Of a stretch of DNA of 64,000 nucleotides, positions 1-12,599 are shown piece after piece (the stretch's first letter is position 1; each line of letters starts with the position of its first letter). The translations under genes and the position numbers were made by a program. Origin of the DNA: Takakia lepidozioides (taxonomy: Eukaryota; Streptophyta; Takakiopsida; Takakiales; Takakiaceae); the NCBI GenBank assembly GCA_030704615.1, contig CM060732.1, forward strand, positions 74,073,053-74,137,052. The letters are read 5' to 3'. Under the pieces are notes generated by a model. The model did not search any database. It saw only the letters and a program-made list of their open reading frames with translations, and was not told the DNA's origin.

Positions 1-1165
1 GGCTCGCTCGCTTACTCACTAGTTTTTGGTCACCAACGGGCTTGCACCGTTCTCGGGGTTACTACTCCCTATATATACTTCTGTAGCTGTCCGCGGGGGT
101 TTCATAACCAGCCATGCCATTTTATGGCGAACCACCACGAAAACCCTCGACTCCCGGTGGTGAGTCGCGGTGAGTCTTGGCCCACTCACCGCGGCCCAAT
201 GGACCGTGATGAGTCCCAAGACTCCCCACGACTCCCACCTCGAGGTCTCCACCCCATGGTGAGTCCTATGCCACCCCCACTAAGTCCCACTAAGCTACCA
301 CCACCCCTTGTGGAGCCACCTCCACGCAACCCGGTGTGCGGGGCTCCACCTAGTGAGCGCCTCCGCCTCCTTGAGTGCCTTGGGCACTCAAGGGTGCTTC
401 AGCCCCCATACCTATCGCTGCTGCTGCCCCCACCACAGGGGCAGCCCCTCATGTGTCCCGACCCCCTGCCCTCAAGGCAAAGGGCCGCGACAAACTGCCT
501 GAGAGATGATGGGCCAACCATGGGCTAAGCTGTTGCGATGAAGTTGCAGGAAGGTCCTCGAGGCCGGTTCTGAGATACTTGAAGGACACCAAATGTCCTG
601 CACCCGCTGGATACCACTAGCTTCCCAATGAGCCCATGGGGCTGAACCTGAAGCCAAAGATTCGTCATCTAATTGCATGTTGCAAAACCATGGCTGTCTA
701 AAGCCTCATCCCAAGAAGAATGAGGAGTTTGGTAAAGGAACTCCTTGAGGAAAGACGTCCAAGCAGACCAAATGGCCCACCAGGCATCCGAACCCCCCAA
801 TGGTTTACAGTTGCTACGCCCCCCTTGGACCAACCATCTAAGACTCAGGGACCATGATTGACTGGAAGAGGGGATGGAACACTCAATGTTTTGCCAAATC
901 AGATACTTTCATGGACCAGCAAAGGGAAGAAAGGATATGGGGATCCACTTCCCAATCAAAGCTCTGATTTCTCGCTCAATATCTAAAATGCCAACCCACC
1001 ATCATTTTTCTTACAACATAATTGATCCCAAGAAACGAGCGCCCTCTTAGAAGAATTGGCATCATTTGCACCCCGTAAGAAACGGCGTATGAGGGCCTTG
1101 ATACGCCTTAAAAGAATTGAACCAGGATCCCAAGAGAAGCAGACAACACCTGGTTGACTACTAAT
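1..1165. other. No recognised gene
   Basis: The first ~500 bases are C-rich, with irregular repeats of gagtcc/cactcac-like words. Short open frames cover them but none resembles a known domain. From about 540 to 1,165 the sequence is unremarkable and I see no coding signal. Confidence 0.4.
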
Positions 1166-1169
1166 GCCC

Positions 1170-2450
1170 TACCAGCTCCAAAAACAAAGACGCATCCTAG
1201 GGCATCCTAAGGGATTTGATGATTTTATCAAAACACATTTCAAGGGAAATAAAGTGACCCATGAGGTGACCGAGTAAGGAGTGAGAGTCACCATCAGCCA
1301 GCCAACGCAGGCCAAGGTCCAGATCTCGAGGGGGGGAGATGAGCAGACCAACCTGAACCCAAGGAGAGGACCCCCACCGACTTGCCCCAATTTACTTTAA
1401 AACCAGAAGCCAAACAAAACAAATTCAAGGAGTTAATCCCTAATTCAATGTTCCTTAAATAGAGCACCGAGTCTTCAGCATACATAGATACCTTCAGGTT
1501 ATAAGGGGAGGACGTATATAAGAAGACCAGTCAAATCTGCCCGAGAATCCATAAGGTAACCTAGACAATTGGCGCAATTAAAAACAATAAGGGGGAGAGG
1601 GGGCAGCCCTGTCTCACCAAACATTGACGGGGGAAGGCGGAAGAAAGCCAACCATTAGTCATAACCCTGCTACAGCCCCAAAAAAAAAATATATATCTTG
1701 ATCCAATCCAAAGAATATCCATGGATGCCGGATTTAAGAAGGGCAGAGAGAAGAAAACCCCAATTGATCCTATCAAAGACTTTTTCGAAATCTAACATCA
1801 ACAAAGCCAGGGGGTGATTAGAATCAATAGCAAAATGTAAAGCCTCATTGACCAATAAGTTGTTGTCCAAAATCAAACGTTTCTTCACAAACCCAGTCTA
1901 CGTTGGACTAATTATAGAAGGTAATAAGGATTGGAGCCGAATTGCCAGGGCCTTGGCAGTAATTTTGTAAGCCGTGTTTAGAAGAGTAATAGGGCGGTAA
2001 TTGGCAATGTTATCCTTATCACCTTTTTTTGAAGATTAGAGCAATGACTCCCATGGACATCTGAGAGGGCATCAATTTCTTTGAGAGGATATCGTTAGCC
2101 ATAGACAAGAATCCTCCGATAACATTCCACCAGAATCCCATCTACCCCGGGAGATTTAAGAGATAATTTAAGGCTAGACAAAGCATCCTGCAACTCTATA
2201 ATGGTAAACTCCACATTAAGGGACTCAGCCTACCCAGGAGTAAGGAGCAAGGTATCTTACCACAAACCTCCGCCCGAGCAGATAAAGAGGCAAGAGAATT
2301 AAGCTCCGAAGAAAAAAGATTAGTGAAGTAATCTTTGCAATGGAAGAGAGCATCTTAGGATTAGAATGAAGGGAATTCACAACATCTCTTAAGCTGCTAA
2401 TTTGCTGCCCCGAGATCCGCGACGAGCTTTAAGGGAGGTCACTCCTTATA
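1170..2450 (-). pseudogene. L1-like LINE reverse transcriptase remnant
   Basis: Reading the minus strand from about 2,450 down to 1,170 gives successive blocks of a plant L1-type reverse transcriptase in shifting frames. An SPG-DG type motif lies near 2,150. The block LDFEKVFDRINW lies near 1,795-1,760, RQGCPLSPLLF near 1,610-1,578, and YAEDSVLY near 1,482-1,459, followed by SGFKVNWGKS. The order and spacing match the family. The catalytic YADD box reads YAED, and stops and frame changes separate the blocks, so it is dead. No endonuclease domain, 3' tail or target-site duplication was seen. The L1 assignment rests on the motif wording. Confidence 0.85.
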
Positions 2451-3180
2451 TCTTTTAGGTACCACGTGCGAAAAAATGGTATTTTATAGGGGGGTATTAT
2501 TTTAATTTTGGTCTTTATCAGCCACCCTATATTTACATAATTTTGTAAAATGCTATATTTTCTAGCCGGCTAATAATTATAATCTGCTGCTGCTAGCAAA
2601 TTTTAGGCACGCTATATTAAAGATAAAATAAAAATTAACTATTATTTGGTCAAAACAAATTCACCAAAGATTAGGCATCAATAGCACTCAAGCTATAAAA
2701 CATTCTGAGCTTTCTCAAAAGTCATAGTACTAACCGAACTAATGATTGAATCTATGTCTATCCATTTATTATCTCTTGCATCATACTTGAATCTAAGGTG
2801 TCCCCCTAGATTTCAACAAATAGCTTAAGATTAGGACCATTACCGCTGTCGTTGGTTTATTGAAAAGATCTACGGGCTGCCAAGATATCCCCACCTAGTC
2901 CCCACCTTTCGTCTGGTGTGGCTTCTCTTCCCTGATTCCCTTGAGATTTTGTGGGCAGCTACGGGCCATCTAATTATAATTTGTCACTAAGTTTGAGGAT
3001 TTTTGGACGTGATGAGAGACGACATCAAATTATCACGCCGGAGGCAGTCGCGAAAGGCGATTAAATGGAATTCTAGTTCATCCAATGGATGAAATCTGGA
3101 AATTCGACCTGCAAGCTAGAGGGATGAAAAGACAACCTAGCACCAACTGGTCATCCATTGGATGGATGATAGACATACAC
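2451..3180. other. No gene; partly AT-rich
   Basis: The stretch near 2,460-2,700 is AT-rich. The rest is mixed sequence with no open frame of note and no recognised repeat. Confidence 0.4.
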
Positions 3181-4793
3181 TCACTGTTGTACCGACGAAG
3201 ATTCTCCTGCCTCAGTCTGTACTGAAGGACCTATATTTCCTTGAACTACCATGTCAAGAATAAACGAGGTCAACTTTGCATACCTTCCATAAAACCGTGG
3301 CGATGGAGGTACGTCAGTGTGCAATCTCCCAGGTATCTTCCAATCTTCAGGTGGTCGATGATGCTGCAATACCTACACTCATCCAGTCTACGCACATAAT
3401 GGGACGCCAAGAGCTGCCATACGTGACAATGAGTGAAGAAATCTACCTGCCACCTTAAGTGCGTTGTGAAGGAAGACTTGGGGTGCAAGGCCCCTAGGTA
3501 TATCCCTGGGCACGAACAATATGGCCAGGTAAGCCTGTCGTTACACCAGTAGAAATGCTCCGGTGTGTCTGCTGACGAGGGTCGTTCACACCAAACCCGT
3601 TCGTCTATCCACCCTTTCTTGATGGCTTTCCATTGAGCTAAGCGATCGATGTACGCTCTATTATAAGTTGAATTTCTGGTTCATGTTGCCAGAATCTGCT
3701 TCGAATCCTCTTGATCCTAGCCTCAAAAGTCATACCCACATTAGAAATTCATGTGGCAAATTCTTATCACTCCAAAGCATGATGTGGATGACGTTTTAGA
3801 TTTCAAGCATTGCATTGATTGTGCCAATTGGCGAACATGGTTAAACGAAATGGAAAGCATAAATGCAACTGCGAGTTCTTCCCCGATCGCTGGAGGCAGC
3901 TTTACCTATTCTGCTGCTGGCAAGTCCTCGTCTATTCCCATAGGTGACCCTGGTACTGAGGTCCAAGGAGAGCTGCTAACGAAAGAAATAGCATGCACTA
4001 TCTTTAAGGGGATGATAGGGAGGAAACTGGTGGGGATTTCCCGTGCAAAGTAAAATGGCGGTGGCTGCTCTGGGTCCGCAATGACGCCTTGAGGAGCTGC
4101 TGAAGGAGGACCTTCAATCCAAGTAATATCATGTATGGTCGGCGCCACGTCCAATTGGCCGTCAGTGATTAATTCAATGATCAATGCTGCTGCACTTTCA
4201 CTGCGGCTGTTGTAAAATCTGGGTGGACAGATATAGGTGATGGTAGTATTCGGGTGAGGCAGGCGTTCCTCTACCTCCAGATAGTCTTCTAATCCACACC
4301 CAAACAACCAACACATCCAATCAAAAGGAAGGTCAATAAAGCTCTTCTTGGTTAGATAAGAGATAGCTTCTCCAGACCTCCGGATAGTGGGACGGGGACG
4401 ATGAAAATCAATTCCCTCGTCAGCAATGGTTTGACATAGAGGGCAACACCCTAAATACGCCACTTGCTAGGCGAGATGTGCTTCAAGCGAGGATTGCACG
4501 TCGAGGTTCCCTAAGAAGGGGGGTTGGCAACATCTGGGGCCAACGCGTATTGAATCTGAAAAAGGAAGAGATGGGAGAGGTAAGAGCCCTGTCTCCCAAC
4601 GGCCCTACTTTGGCCGAAATCCAGTACCAACGGCGATGTCCAAGATACATCTGCGCATTAACTTGCAGACCACAATGGCATCTTCTGTCCGCACTTCGCC
4701 GGATCGGGTGCCTGAAACGACACGATATAGGCCCACAACGCGAGCCTCAAATGACAAGTGGAAATGATGGGCTGCCATCTGGTCGGTGATCAT
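3181..4793 (-). pseudogene. Unrecognised minus-strand coding remnant, possibly retroelement-derived
   Basis: Three minus-strand frames lie close together: 4,793-4,605, 4,463-3,906 (185 codons) and 3,488-3,181. The longest has an N-terminal GCCPLC block, an aromatic stretch with DWMCWLFGCGLEDYL, and a proline-rich C-terminal third. I do not recognise a family. A candidate minus-strand primer-binding site lies just upstream at 5,014-5,037, so these frames could be the first coding region of an LTR element reading leftward. That link is inference from position only. It could also be a broken host gene. Confidence 0.3.
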
Positions 4794-5013
4794 GCTGCAC
4801 CTCCAGGATTGCCATAACGTTAGTCCTCACAATGACTTGTCTCAAAATTCTCATGCAAGAGATTCTAATCAATATGATCATGGGGTTCCTCGACCTCCAC
4901 GTAATGAAGTAACTTCATGAATAAGCAATAAAGCAAAAAGTAAGAAAGAACTAGCACAAGGACAAATATCATTACTTCATCCATAAGTACTTTGAGAGGC
5001 CCTGACTTTCACC

Positions 5014-5037
5014 TACCTCCCGGCAAACGCACCAAAA
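5014..5037 (-). other. Candidate retrotransposon primer-binding site
   Basis: On the minus strand this reads TTTTGGTGCGTTTGCCGGG. It is close to the TGGCGCCGTTGCCGGGG-type primer site of many plant Ty3/gypsy elements, with a few changes. The preceding bases end in CGTCA, which would suit the end of a 5' LTR. Confidence 0.4.
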
Positions 5038-5041
5038 TATG

Positions 5042-5950
5042 ACGAGCCCTGGTCGCGTGCGGCCAGGGTGACGACATATTAGCCTAGGGGGGCGTGGCAA
5101 GTTGTGGTTGGGCTCAACAAACCGCCTACCCGGCTGTGGTAAGTGCAGGGGTCTGTGGCTGCTATCTCATGTGAGGGCCAGGATGAATGAAATCTGCCGC
5201 CCAACAGTTTCTCATCTGCTCGCCATCCTGGTGTGTAAACAATGATTAAACATTCAGTGGGTCCCAGGGTCCATTCCCTGCGCCTCTTCCACCTACTTCC
5301 AATATAATCTGATTAATTTATGCAGGCAACTAGCCTAGAACGAAGTTGAAACATGTCATCTTCTACCTTGTGAAACCCCAGCAGTGATTCTCTCCTCCCT
5401 ATTCTTTGGACTTTCTCTCTCTGCCTGTGGCATCTACTCGTGAGTCGTGCTTTTCGCAAACCCCGGAATACATATCAAACTGATGGCCTCGCTGGGGCCT
5501 ATCCAATGGTTCCAACCATTTTTTTATCATTTGCTAAAACACGCCCTCATTCTATGCAAGAAGAATACCATGAATAGTGCACAAGAAATCAAAGGCAAAG
5601 GGAGAAAACCCCCCTTAAAATACCCGTTCTAGGGACCAACAGTCCCTGGCGGGGTTTGTCGAAATGCCCAGCGGTTAAAACTGATACCCCGTGGCTAGCG
5701 CTATGTGGCGCGGCGTGGCTGGCCCGCCGCCGGCGTGGTTCCAGCGGGTAATAGGCAGGCTCCGTCGTCTCTGCCACTCGTGTCGTACCTGTGCGGGCCC
5801 AGTTATGGCGCCTGGTGCTGCCACGCAGTGCCCCAGTGAGCGTACTTTGCTCCAGGGGTCAACTCCCCCCACGGGAGAAGGCCACGCCACCCGTGTTAGA
5901 TGCGCCATTCCATGGTGATTCTAGGCAACCTCTTTGGTTGACCTCCAACC
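5042..5950 (-). mobile_element. Candidate LTR of a minus-strand gypsy-like element
   Basis: The sequence immediately upstream (minus strand) of the candidate primer site contains a TATA-like box, TATTTTAAGGGGGG, near 5,611-5,625, followed by a pyrimidine-rich leader. That is a common LTR layout. I did not find the far boundary or a partner LTR, so the right limit is a guess. It may be a solo or truncated LTR. Confidence 0.3.
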
Positions 5951-7130
5951 CAAAGGCGCCTAAGGCGTCAGCACTTAAGTGCTGGGATCTGCCCTTTTTG
6001 GCAGCCCTCTACAAAATAGCTTAACCACTTATAAGTTAGTTAGCAACGCCTCTCATGGTCCTCTATGGCCATGGGGCTTATGAATCATAGATATGATCTT
6101 AATAATATGAAAATTTTGGCGATAGCTTTGCCGTCTCATGCAATATGGCCGTCGCCACTAAGCTAGAAAGGGAAATTTGACAAGAGCTTCGCCACTTCAT
6201 GCAAGCTCACCATCTCCTTAAACATAATAATGGAAATTTACCCTCACTTCCATGATGTAATTGGTATGTTCTTAAGGCCCTGTCTCCTGGGGCTTCACAC
6301 TGTGCTCTTCACACATGTACATAGAGATGCACACACATCCTCTTGAAAAATGGTTAGTTTTTATAGATTTCTAGCAAACAATGCTTATAAGGTCCTTTCC
6401 TTGGACAAAGCTTGAACAGCAAATGAAATGAATGAATTCAAAGGTCAAGAATGTATGGTAAGTCACCCTCTGAAACAAGTGGTGTTTGGGATGCACTAAA
6501 TCGCTCGGTAGAATAGTACTCAAGCTTGGTCCTCCTCCGGCACTCCTACTCGTCCTCAAGTCTCCCACTTCATGGAGCGTTTCCTCTACTTTCTTGCCTC
6601 AAATGGCCACAAGATGTTGAGCTAGGACTATCCTGCTCTCAATATGCTTGCTTCTAATACTAGAGAGCCAAAAGCTCAACTCTCTAGGAACTAGCTCCCT
6701 CAAGCTCAAAACTAACTACACAAGCAAGAGGCCAAAACAAGGAAATGAGACTAGATTGGAGAACAAGAGGAGCCTGCTCTTCTTTTATTGTGTTTTTGGG
6801 GCCTCTTAAACTAGTGAAGGATAGTCTTAAACTATTATTTCCTATATGAATCTATAATTTAAAAACGATAGAACACCATAGAATAATAATCACGGATGAA
6901 AAACCTTGGTGTTAATGATAAATCTGGTTTTCAGGATCAAGAGACACACTCCCAAGCCTGGATAGCATATCTTTGACACCAGGTTACAGAGAAGACTGGC
7001 TAGAGAAGCCGTCCGTGATCATTTGCTAGGGAAAAACCCAGCCTTGAGTCCAGAGTCAGACTCAGAAACTAGAAGTTTGGGAAAGATAGTGTGGGAATGA
7101 GAGAACACTGAAAGTTCTTCGGACATCGAG
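5951..7130. other. No recognised gene
   Basis: Mixed to AT-rich sequence. The part from about 6,540 to 6,820 has many short direct words (caagctcaa, gagagcc) that resemble LTR or leader sequence, but I could not place terminal repeats. Confidence 0.35.
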
Positions 7131-7139
7131 TGTTCACGA

Positions 7140-8472
7140 GTGGTTTCCCCTATATCTAGTCCCCCTTATACCCCACCGGCCAAGTCAAGGAGTCCCTCGC
7201 CGTCATCAGTGCCAATCATGGCACATATTCCAGGACCTCCTGAGGTACCCATTGTGGTTCCAGCAGGTTTACCCCTGCTCACATTGCCCAGGCATTTGCC
7301 TTGGTTCTCCGGGGAAGCACATGAAAATCCAGAATATCATGTGAAAAGCTTCATTCAATGTTGCTACTCTAACCAAGCTTAAATGATGCCTATTGGCTGA
7401 TATGGTTTCCCACAACCATGAGGGGAAGAGCATCTACTTGGTATTAGCAACAGGCTCTAGGTATATTTATTACTTGGCAGCAGATTCGGGACGCATTTCT
7501 CGATCATTTTCGGGCAGTCCACCAGTTCACCAGTGTCTTGATGGCACTGGCAAGGATTCGCCAAGGCTCCACAGAGGAGGTAGCAGACTTCGAGATACGA
7601 CTCAGGGAGCTAATGCGATTCCTAAACCCTTTGACCCCCTAGATGATGGGGTATTCAAAGATTGTTTTTTGAGTGGATTATGAGAGGCCACTCACTTTCA
7701 TGTTTTGCAGCAAAGACCTGCAACGTTGGTAGATGCCATACAAGTGGGCAAGGAATTCGACAACATGCATCGCCAAGTACAACGAGCTAAGATGCCCAAC
7801 TTTGTTCTACCATCGTACATTTCAATTGAGCCCGCGCAGGAGCCGGCACCATTAGCGGTAATCCAGCCCGCGCTGCATTACACGCCATCTTATGTAGGAG
7901 GAGTGAGACCCTACGCCCCAGCAGCGTCCCCGACACCCGTAGTACCGCCAACGGTGCCGCAATACACGAATGCTGTTCCTACCAACTCACAGGCAGATTC
8001 AAGCGGGCAATCCGATTTGCGAGTGGGCCATCTAGAGGCACAAGTCACTTCTCTCATCAAGACCATTGAAACAATGGGCGACCGCATGAGCTCAATTGGT
8101 CAGCAGATTACCAGCTATGTGGGGTACCGAGATGCGCCCCCAGTTGGAGAGTCCGGCCCCAACCCGGCCAAGGTATGGTGTTCCAATTGCAACAACTCAG
8201 GACATGCATCTCAACACTGTCCTTATCCCATTCGGGAAAGGCAGGTAAGCCGGAACCCAACTTATCAAGATAAACCAAAAACGCAATTCAATCAATCCCG
8301 TAGAGGATGTCAGTGCGGAAGAACCACTCACCCAACTGAAAATTGTTGGAGTGACATTGTGTGTTTGCACTGTGGCCAACGAGGTCACCCCTTGGACAAA
8401 TGTCCTCATAGACAAGTGGACCAGCCTACGCCGGCCACCATTCAACAAGTAGAGAGGAATTTGGAAGGGTAG
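7140..8472 (+). pseudogene. gag: Ty3/gypsy gag remnant with zinc knuckles
   Basis: The plus strand encodes a degraded gag. The retrotransposon_gag core is recognisable around 7,480-7,660 (an AFLDHFRAVHQF-like block, then RQGSTEEVADFEIRLRELM) in one frame. The matrix-like start at 7,140-7,382 and the C-terminal part at 7,705-8,472 lie in other frames. The C-terminal part has two CX2CX4HX4C knuckles, CSNCNNSGHASQHC and CLHCGQRGHPLDKC, separated by a damaged third motif. No protease or reverse transcriptase follows. A CACTA terminus begins only 53 bases after the stop, so the rest of this element was probably lost or displaced. It differs from the gag of the two 13-kb elements. Confidence 0.85.
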
Positions 8473-8524
8473 CGAGCACCCTTCCCGAATCAGTATACCA
8501 CTGAACCACCCAACCCTCTACCAC

Positions 8525-8538
8525 CACTACAGCAAATG
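8525..8538 (+). repeat. CACTA terminal inverted repeat (left end)
   Basis: CACTACAGCAAATG opens with the diagnostic CACTA and runs straight into the subterminal repeats. The three bases before it are CAC, the expected size of a CACTA target duplication, but the partner copy was not found. Confidence 0.75.
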
Positions 8539-8539
8539 G

Positions 8540-9140
8540 GGGGGTTTGCGACGCCACCCGCGCCCCCACGCCCCGAGCGTGTGACGCCAACCCGCGGAGC
8601 GTGTTTGCGACGTCGGGCCGTCGCAGCCAAACCCCGCGGGTCGCCACCCTGGCGCCGGGGCCAGGCGGCGACGCCTGGCCGTCGCACGGGCGGATGAAAG
8701 GCAAAAGGCAGCCCTTCCGTGCGACGCCCAAGCGTCGCCCCCCAGCAAAGGGCAGAAGGCAGCCCTTTCTGGCGACGGGCCGGTCGTCGCACGCCGAAAA
8801 AAAAAACCCTTTCTTGCCCTTTCTTTCATCGCAGCCCTTTCTTGCGATGTCAGGCTGTCGCATGGTGGCATAAAAGGGCAAAAGGCCCCTGCAACGGCCG
8901 GGCGTCACAAACTGCCCAGCTGCCCTATTCTTGCAAAATAAAAAAACAGGTCATAGTTTGCGACGGCTGGCCATTGCCGTTTGCGACCCTAGGCCTCATA
9001 AATCCATTCAAAAAATAGGTCGCAGTTGGCGACGGTTGGCCGTCGCCGTTTGCGTCCCCCGGCCTCATAAATCCTAAAAACCACGTTGCAGGTGGCGACG
9101 CGTGGGGGTCGCAGGCAGCAACGACATGACTTTTTAGGGC
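8540..9140. repeat. CACTA subterminal repeats (GCGACG/CGTCGC words)
   Basis: Short motifs of the type TTTGCGACGGCTGGCC and GGCCGTCGC recur in both orientations, about every 40-90 bp, and a longer unit ending 'ggcctcataaatcc' repeats at ~8,990 and ~9,060. Such arrays are the usual binding sites of CACTA transposases near the ends. Long open frames on both strands here are by-products of GC richness, not genes. Confidence 0.75.
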
Positions 9141-9659
9141 CTTTGGGGATTCTTAGTTTTTTTTTTTTTTTTTCATATGGTACTGGGGTAGGATGTTTGT
9201 TTTTCTTTATGGTTTAGCTTGTTGTTGTGGATCTTCTTGTAGATTGTGACATTCATTTTGATAATTCTCTTGATACCACATCTGTATGTGTTGCTCCAAC
9301 ATATACATTGCCTCTGCCTTCTTTCTTGAAAGACTACCAGCCACAACCATATTTGATCAATCATAGAAATAAAGTACAATATGCATGTACATGTACAATC
9401 AATCGAAGGGATGGGTCCAGTTCGGTGCGAGAATTGTTATATAGCTTTGATTTTGTGTCTAATCAACTTGAACATCATCATCCAGAGCTTCTTCATCCTC
9501 GTGAAGCTGCAAGTCTTCTTAGTCATTGGAGTCATCGTCATAAATGGCCCGGCCCTCAAAAGGCACCTCCGAATCATCTTCCACCTCGTTGTCAATGGCC
9601 GTGTCTTCGTCTCCTTCTCCAACATCCGTATCTTCTAGAGCTTCATCAGCTGTTGAGGA

Positions 9660-12300
9660 GCTGGACCTCACCGAGTTTTGTGAGCCCTTGAGAGTTGCAC
9701 TTGCAGGTGTGTATGGTTCTCTCTCTCTCTCTCTAGGGTCCAGGATGCATTGTCCGGGGCGTCATCATCCTCTTCTACCCCCTCTACCCATCCTCTATCA
9801 TCAGCATCATTATGACCAGTCTCTCTGTCCACCGCAATTGCCTCACCCCATGGAGATCCGAGACCATGATAGATACGTCTTCCTCCTGGCTGAGCATGCA
9901 CAACCACCTTCCAATTCCCCCCTCTTGTTTTGTCATCGGAGAAGAAAACTTGCTCCATGTCTGAAGGCCGTGAAAAAGGCTCATCGGAGGGACGATGAGT
10001 AGGGTTGAGCCTATCTGCATTGACGCGCATGAAACCACAGTCATCTTGCACTAGTGTTGAGGAGGGCCCCACAAGATGTGGCTGGAACCACCTTCCCTTG
10101 AAGAGAAGAGGCCGGTACCTTGTATACTGAAGTTGGAGTATGCTCTCAAGCTCCAAGTTTGCTCATAGCAGGTCATGTATCTCCCTTGCCCCACAGAGTC
10201 TTGCCAATATGTGGCACAGAAGCCATAATCAAAGGTTGTTTTGCGCTTCATGTCAAGAGCACGAATGCGGAAATGACGACCGTGAACCCAAACCGCCGTG
10301 TATGAGGTCACGAATTGAGAGGGGCCCTTGCAATGTCTTGCACCAAATCTGAAACCACTCTCCTTGAGCAACGACGTCATAAACTGAAGTCCGAAGCCAC
10401 TGTTGGAATGAACTTAGAGGCTGCAATTCCATGGGCAAATTTTGTGAATGAACATTCCGGCGGTCCGCTCCTCGTCGTGGGCGTCTAGTAACCAGCCTTG
10501 GATGGTTCCACCTCCATGCAAGCGTCTCCTCCTTTCTTTGCTAAACAAGATTATTGTATCTTGCCTCTCACTCATGTATGGATGGGGTGTTCTTCAGTAT
10601 GAAGTCATGCTTGCTCAATACACCAGGTCGGCAATTTACCTTCTTCGATTTTTTGGCAAAACGATGTCCTTGGTTCGTGCATCCTCCTCTTCCTTCCACA
10701 TCCGAGGGGCTTCCTCATCCACCCTTGCCATGTACTCCGTGAATAGAACATAGCTTCTTGCAACGTATACCCCTCCGCCATACTACCCTCCGGTGCACCC
10801 ATTTGTCTTACAAATCCTTTCAAGTCTTCATATAACGCTCAAAAAAGTACATCCACCGAAAATGAACGGGGCCGGCAATCGAAGCCTCTTCCACTAAGTG
10901 CACTACCAAGTGCACTTGGATGTCAAAGAAGGAGGGAGGAAGATGCATCTTCAACATACACATTACCTCCGCCGCCGCCTTCTCCATACGTGGAAAATCT
11001 GCTTCTTCCAACTCTTTGGAGCAAATCCACTGGAACAAGCCTCTCAATCTATAGATTGTCTCACGAACCTCGGGAGTCAATGTCCCACGTACTGCAATGG
11101 GCGAGATGTCTTGCAATAGTTTGTGGTAGTCATGAGACTTCAAACCATGGACCCCGTCTTCTTCGCTGAACTTCGTACGAAGGGATGACCATAACCAGTT
11201 GGTGTTCGGACAGCACTTATGGTGGCTATCACTTTATTGTATTCCTCCTTTGTCCATTGCCAAGGTGCGCGCCTATACTTCCACCGTACAACACCCTTTG
11301 GGTCCACACCATTTTGTTCGACCCATAGATGGCGCATGCGACCTTGCTCCTCAAGCTCCTTTCTATCACCGAGAGAATCTCCTTTTGCAGCCACTCCCTT
11401 CTTTGCCGACGTGCCATGAAGAACCCGAAAAAGGGACGAGCGGACATTCTTCTTAATATGCATGGGATCTCTTATGGCGAATCTTCAGGTCCTACATATA
11501 TCCCCACCCCCAAAGACTTACACACAATTTCTTACGTGAAAAGTGACAATGCAACGCATACCAAATGTGCAATATCACATGCATGCATAGGGATATTGAC
11601 GGTGTTTTTGTGGAATATGCACCGCCCAATATGGCAACTCGTAGAAGATTGAAAGTCGTTTTATGCTGGGCACGTCCACTTCACTGTCCGTGCCCGCATG
11701 GGCCTCCTTCCATCAGTCCTCCCAAAACTGCCCGGACGGTGTCATAGGGGGGGGACGTACTTCCTCTTTGCCATCAAACAAGTGTTTCTCTCTTCTTCTC
11801 CATCGATGGTTCATAGGAAGAAATTGCGGTAGTTGGGATACACCATCTTGTGAAGATGGCGGGAGCTATGTGTATCAAGATCATCGCCACAATGCAAGCA
11901 TGCATGGTCTCTTTGTGCTTAGCCCCGAGCAAACAGTTAGTCCTGTACTACACATCCGCCACCATTAGCAAAACAAAAAGTTGTCATGTGCATGGCCCAT
12001 AAATGCCATCTACCCCACTACGGTGCACAAGACTGTTGCCGCTACTTCAATCAATCCCAATCCTCATTGATATTATCCGGCATTGACAAGTGAATGTACG
12101 CGGGTTATTCATGGGGAACATAATATACCTGGATAATCATGCATTGTCCAAAGCAAGATGCCTCTCATCTGAAAAGATTGTCCGGCCATAGGGTCAAGTG
12201 AAGCATCCAATGCCGGGACCCCCCTCCATAGCTCCTTAAGTTCATCAACAAGAGGTCACAAGTACGTGTCCATATTTGCCACTTGTTTTTTCCCTATGAG
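9660..12300 (-). pseudogene. TNP2-type CACTA transposase, broken
   Basis: The domain order on the minus strand is that of TNP2 proteins. A Transposase_21 block is near 12,280-11,700 (PLVDELKELW, then MRGILLWTMHDYPG, then NHRWRRREKHLFDGK in other frames). MHIKKNVRSSLF starts at 11,463. A DUF4218 region covers 11,143-10,820 (PPSFFDIQVHLVVHLVEE), then PEGSMAEGY near 10,790. A DUF4216 region covers about 10,380-9,900 (VEQVFFSDD, WKVVVH). Several stops and frame changes break it, so no full protein can be made. The TNP2 assignment is firm; exon limits are not. Confidence 0.88.
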
Positions 12301-12599
12301 ACATTCACATCATTGTTTCCATGCTCCACCAATATGCAAATTATACTACAAATTGAATTACACGTCTTACTCCATGATTATGTCACTCATCAATCAGGGG
12401 CTGCTATTTCATGAGCGGCATGAGCATGAGCGGGAAAAAAAAAAACATGAGCGGGCCGAATTGTGTCCACGGAAAGGGTTAGGAGGCACGGAAAATAGGG
12501 TCATGTGGACTCGTCATAGCAATGAAATGCAACATTTTATTGCAAATTTGGTGGCAAGCCACATCTATACAAGTGTGTCCTAACTGTCATAGCAGGAAT

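Larger units (their letters stand above)
8525..12590 (-). mobile_element. Decayed CACTA (En/Spm) transposon, first copy
   Basis: The left terminus CACTACAGCAAATG starts at 8,525. It is followed by about 600 bp of GC-rich subterminal repeats and then a TNP2-type transposase read on the minus strand from about 12,300 to 9,660. This is the usual order of a CACTA element seen from its 3' end. I did not find the matching right terminus. The right limit is set where the neighbouring methyltransferase-like pseudogene seems to end, and is approximate. Confidence 0.75.

Noticed and set aside
8426-9018. Several long overlapping frames on both strands
   Set aside because: They fall in GC-rich CACTA subterminal repeats with few stop-like words. 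No domain is seen and the periodic sequence explains the openness.
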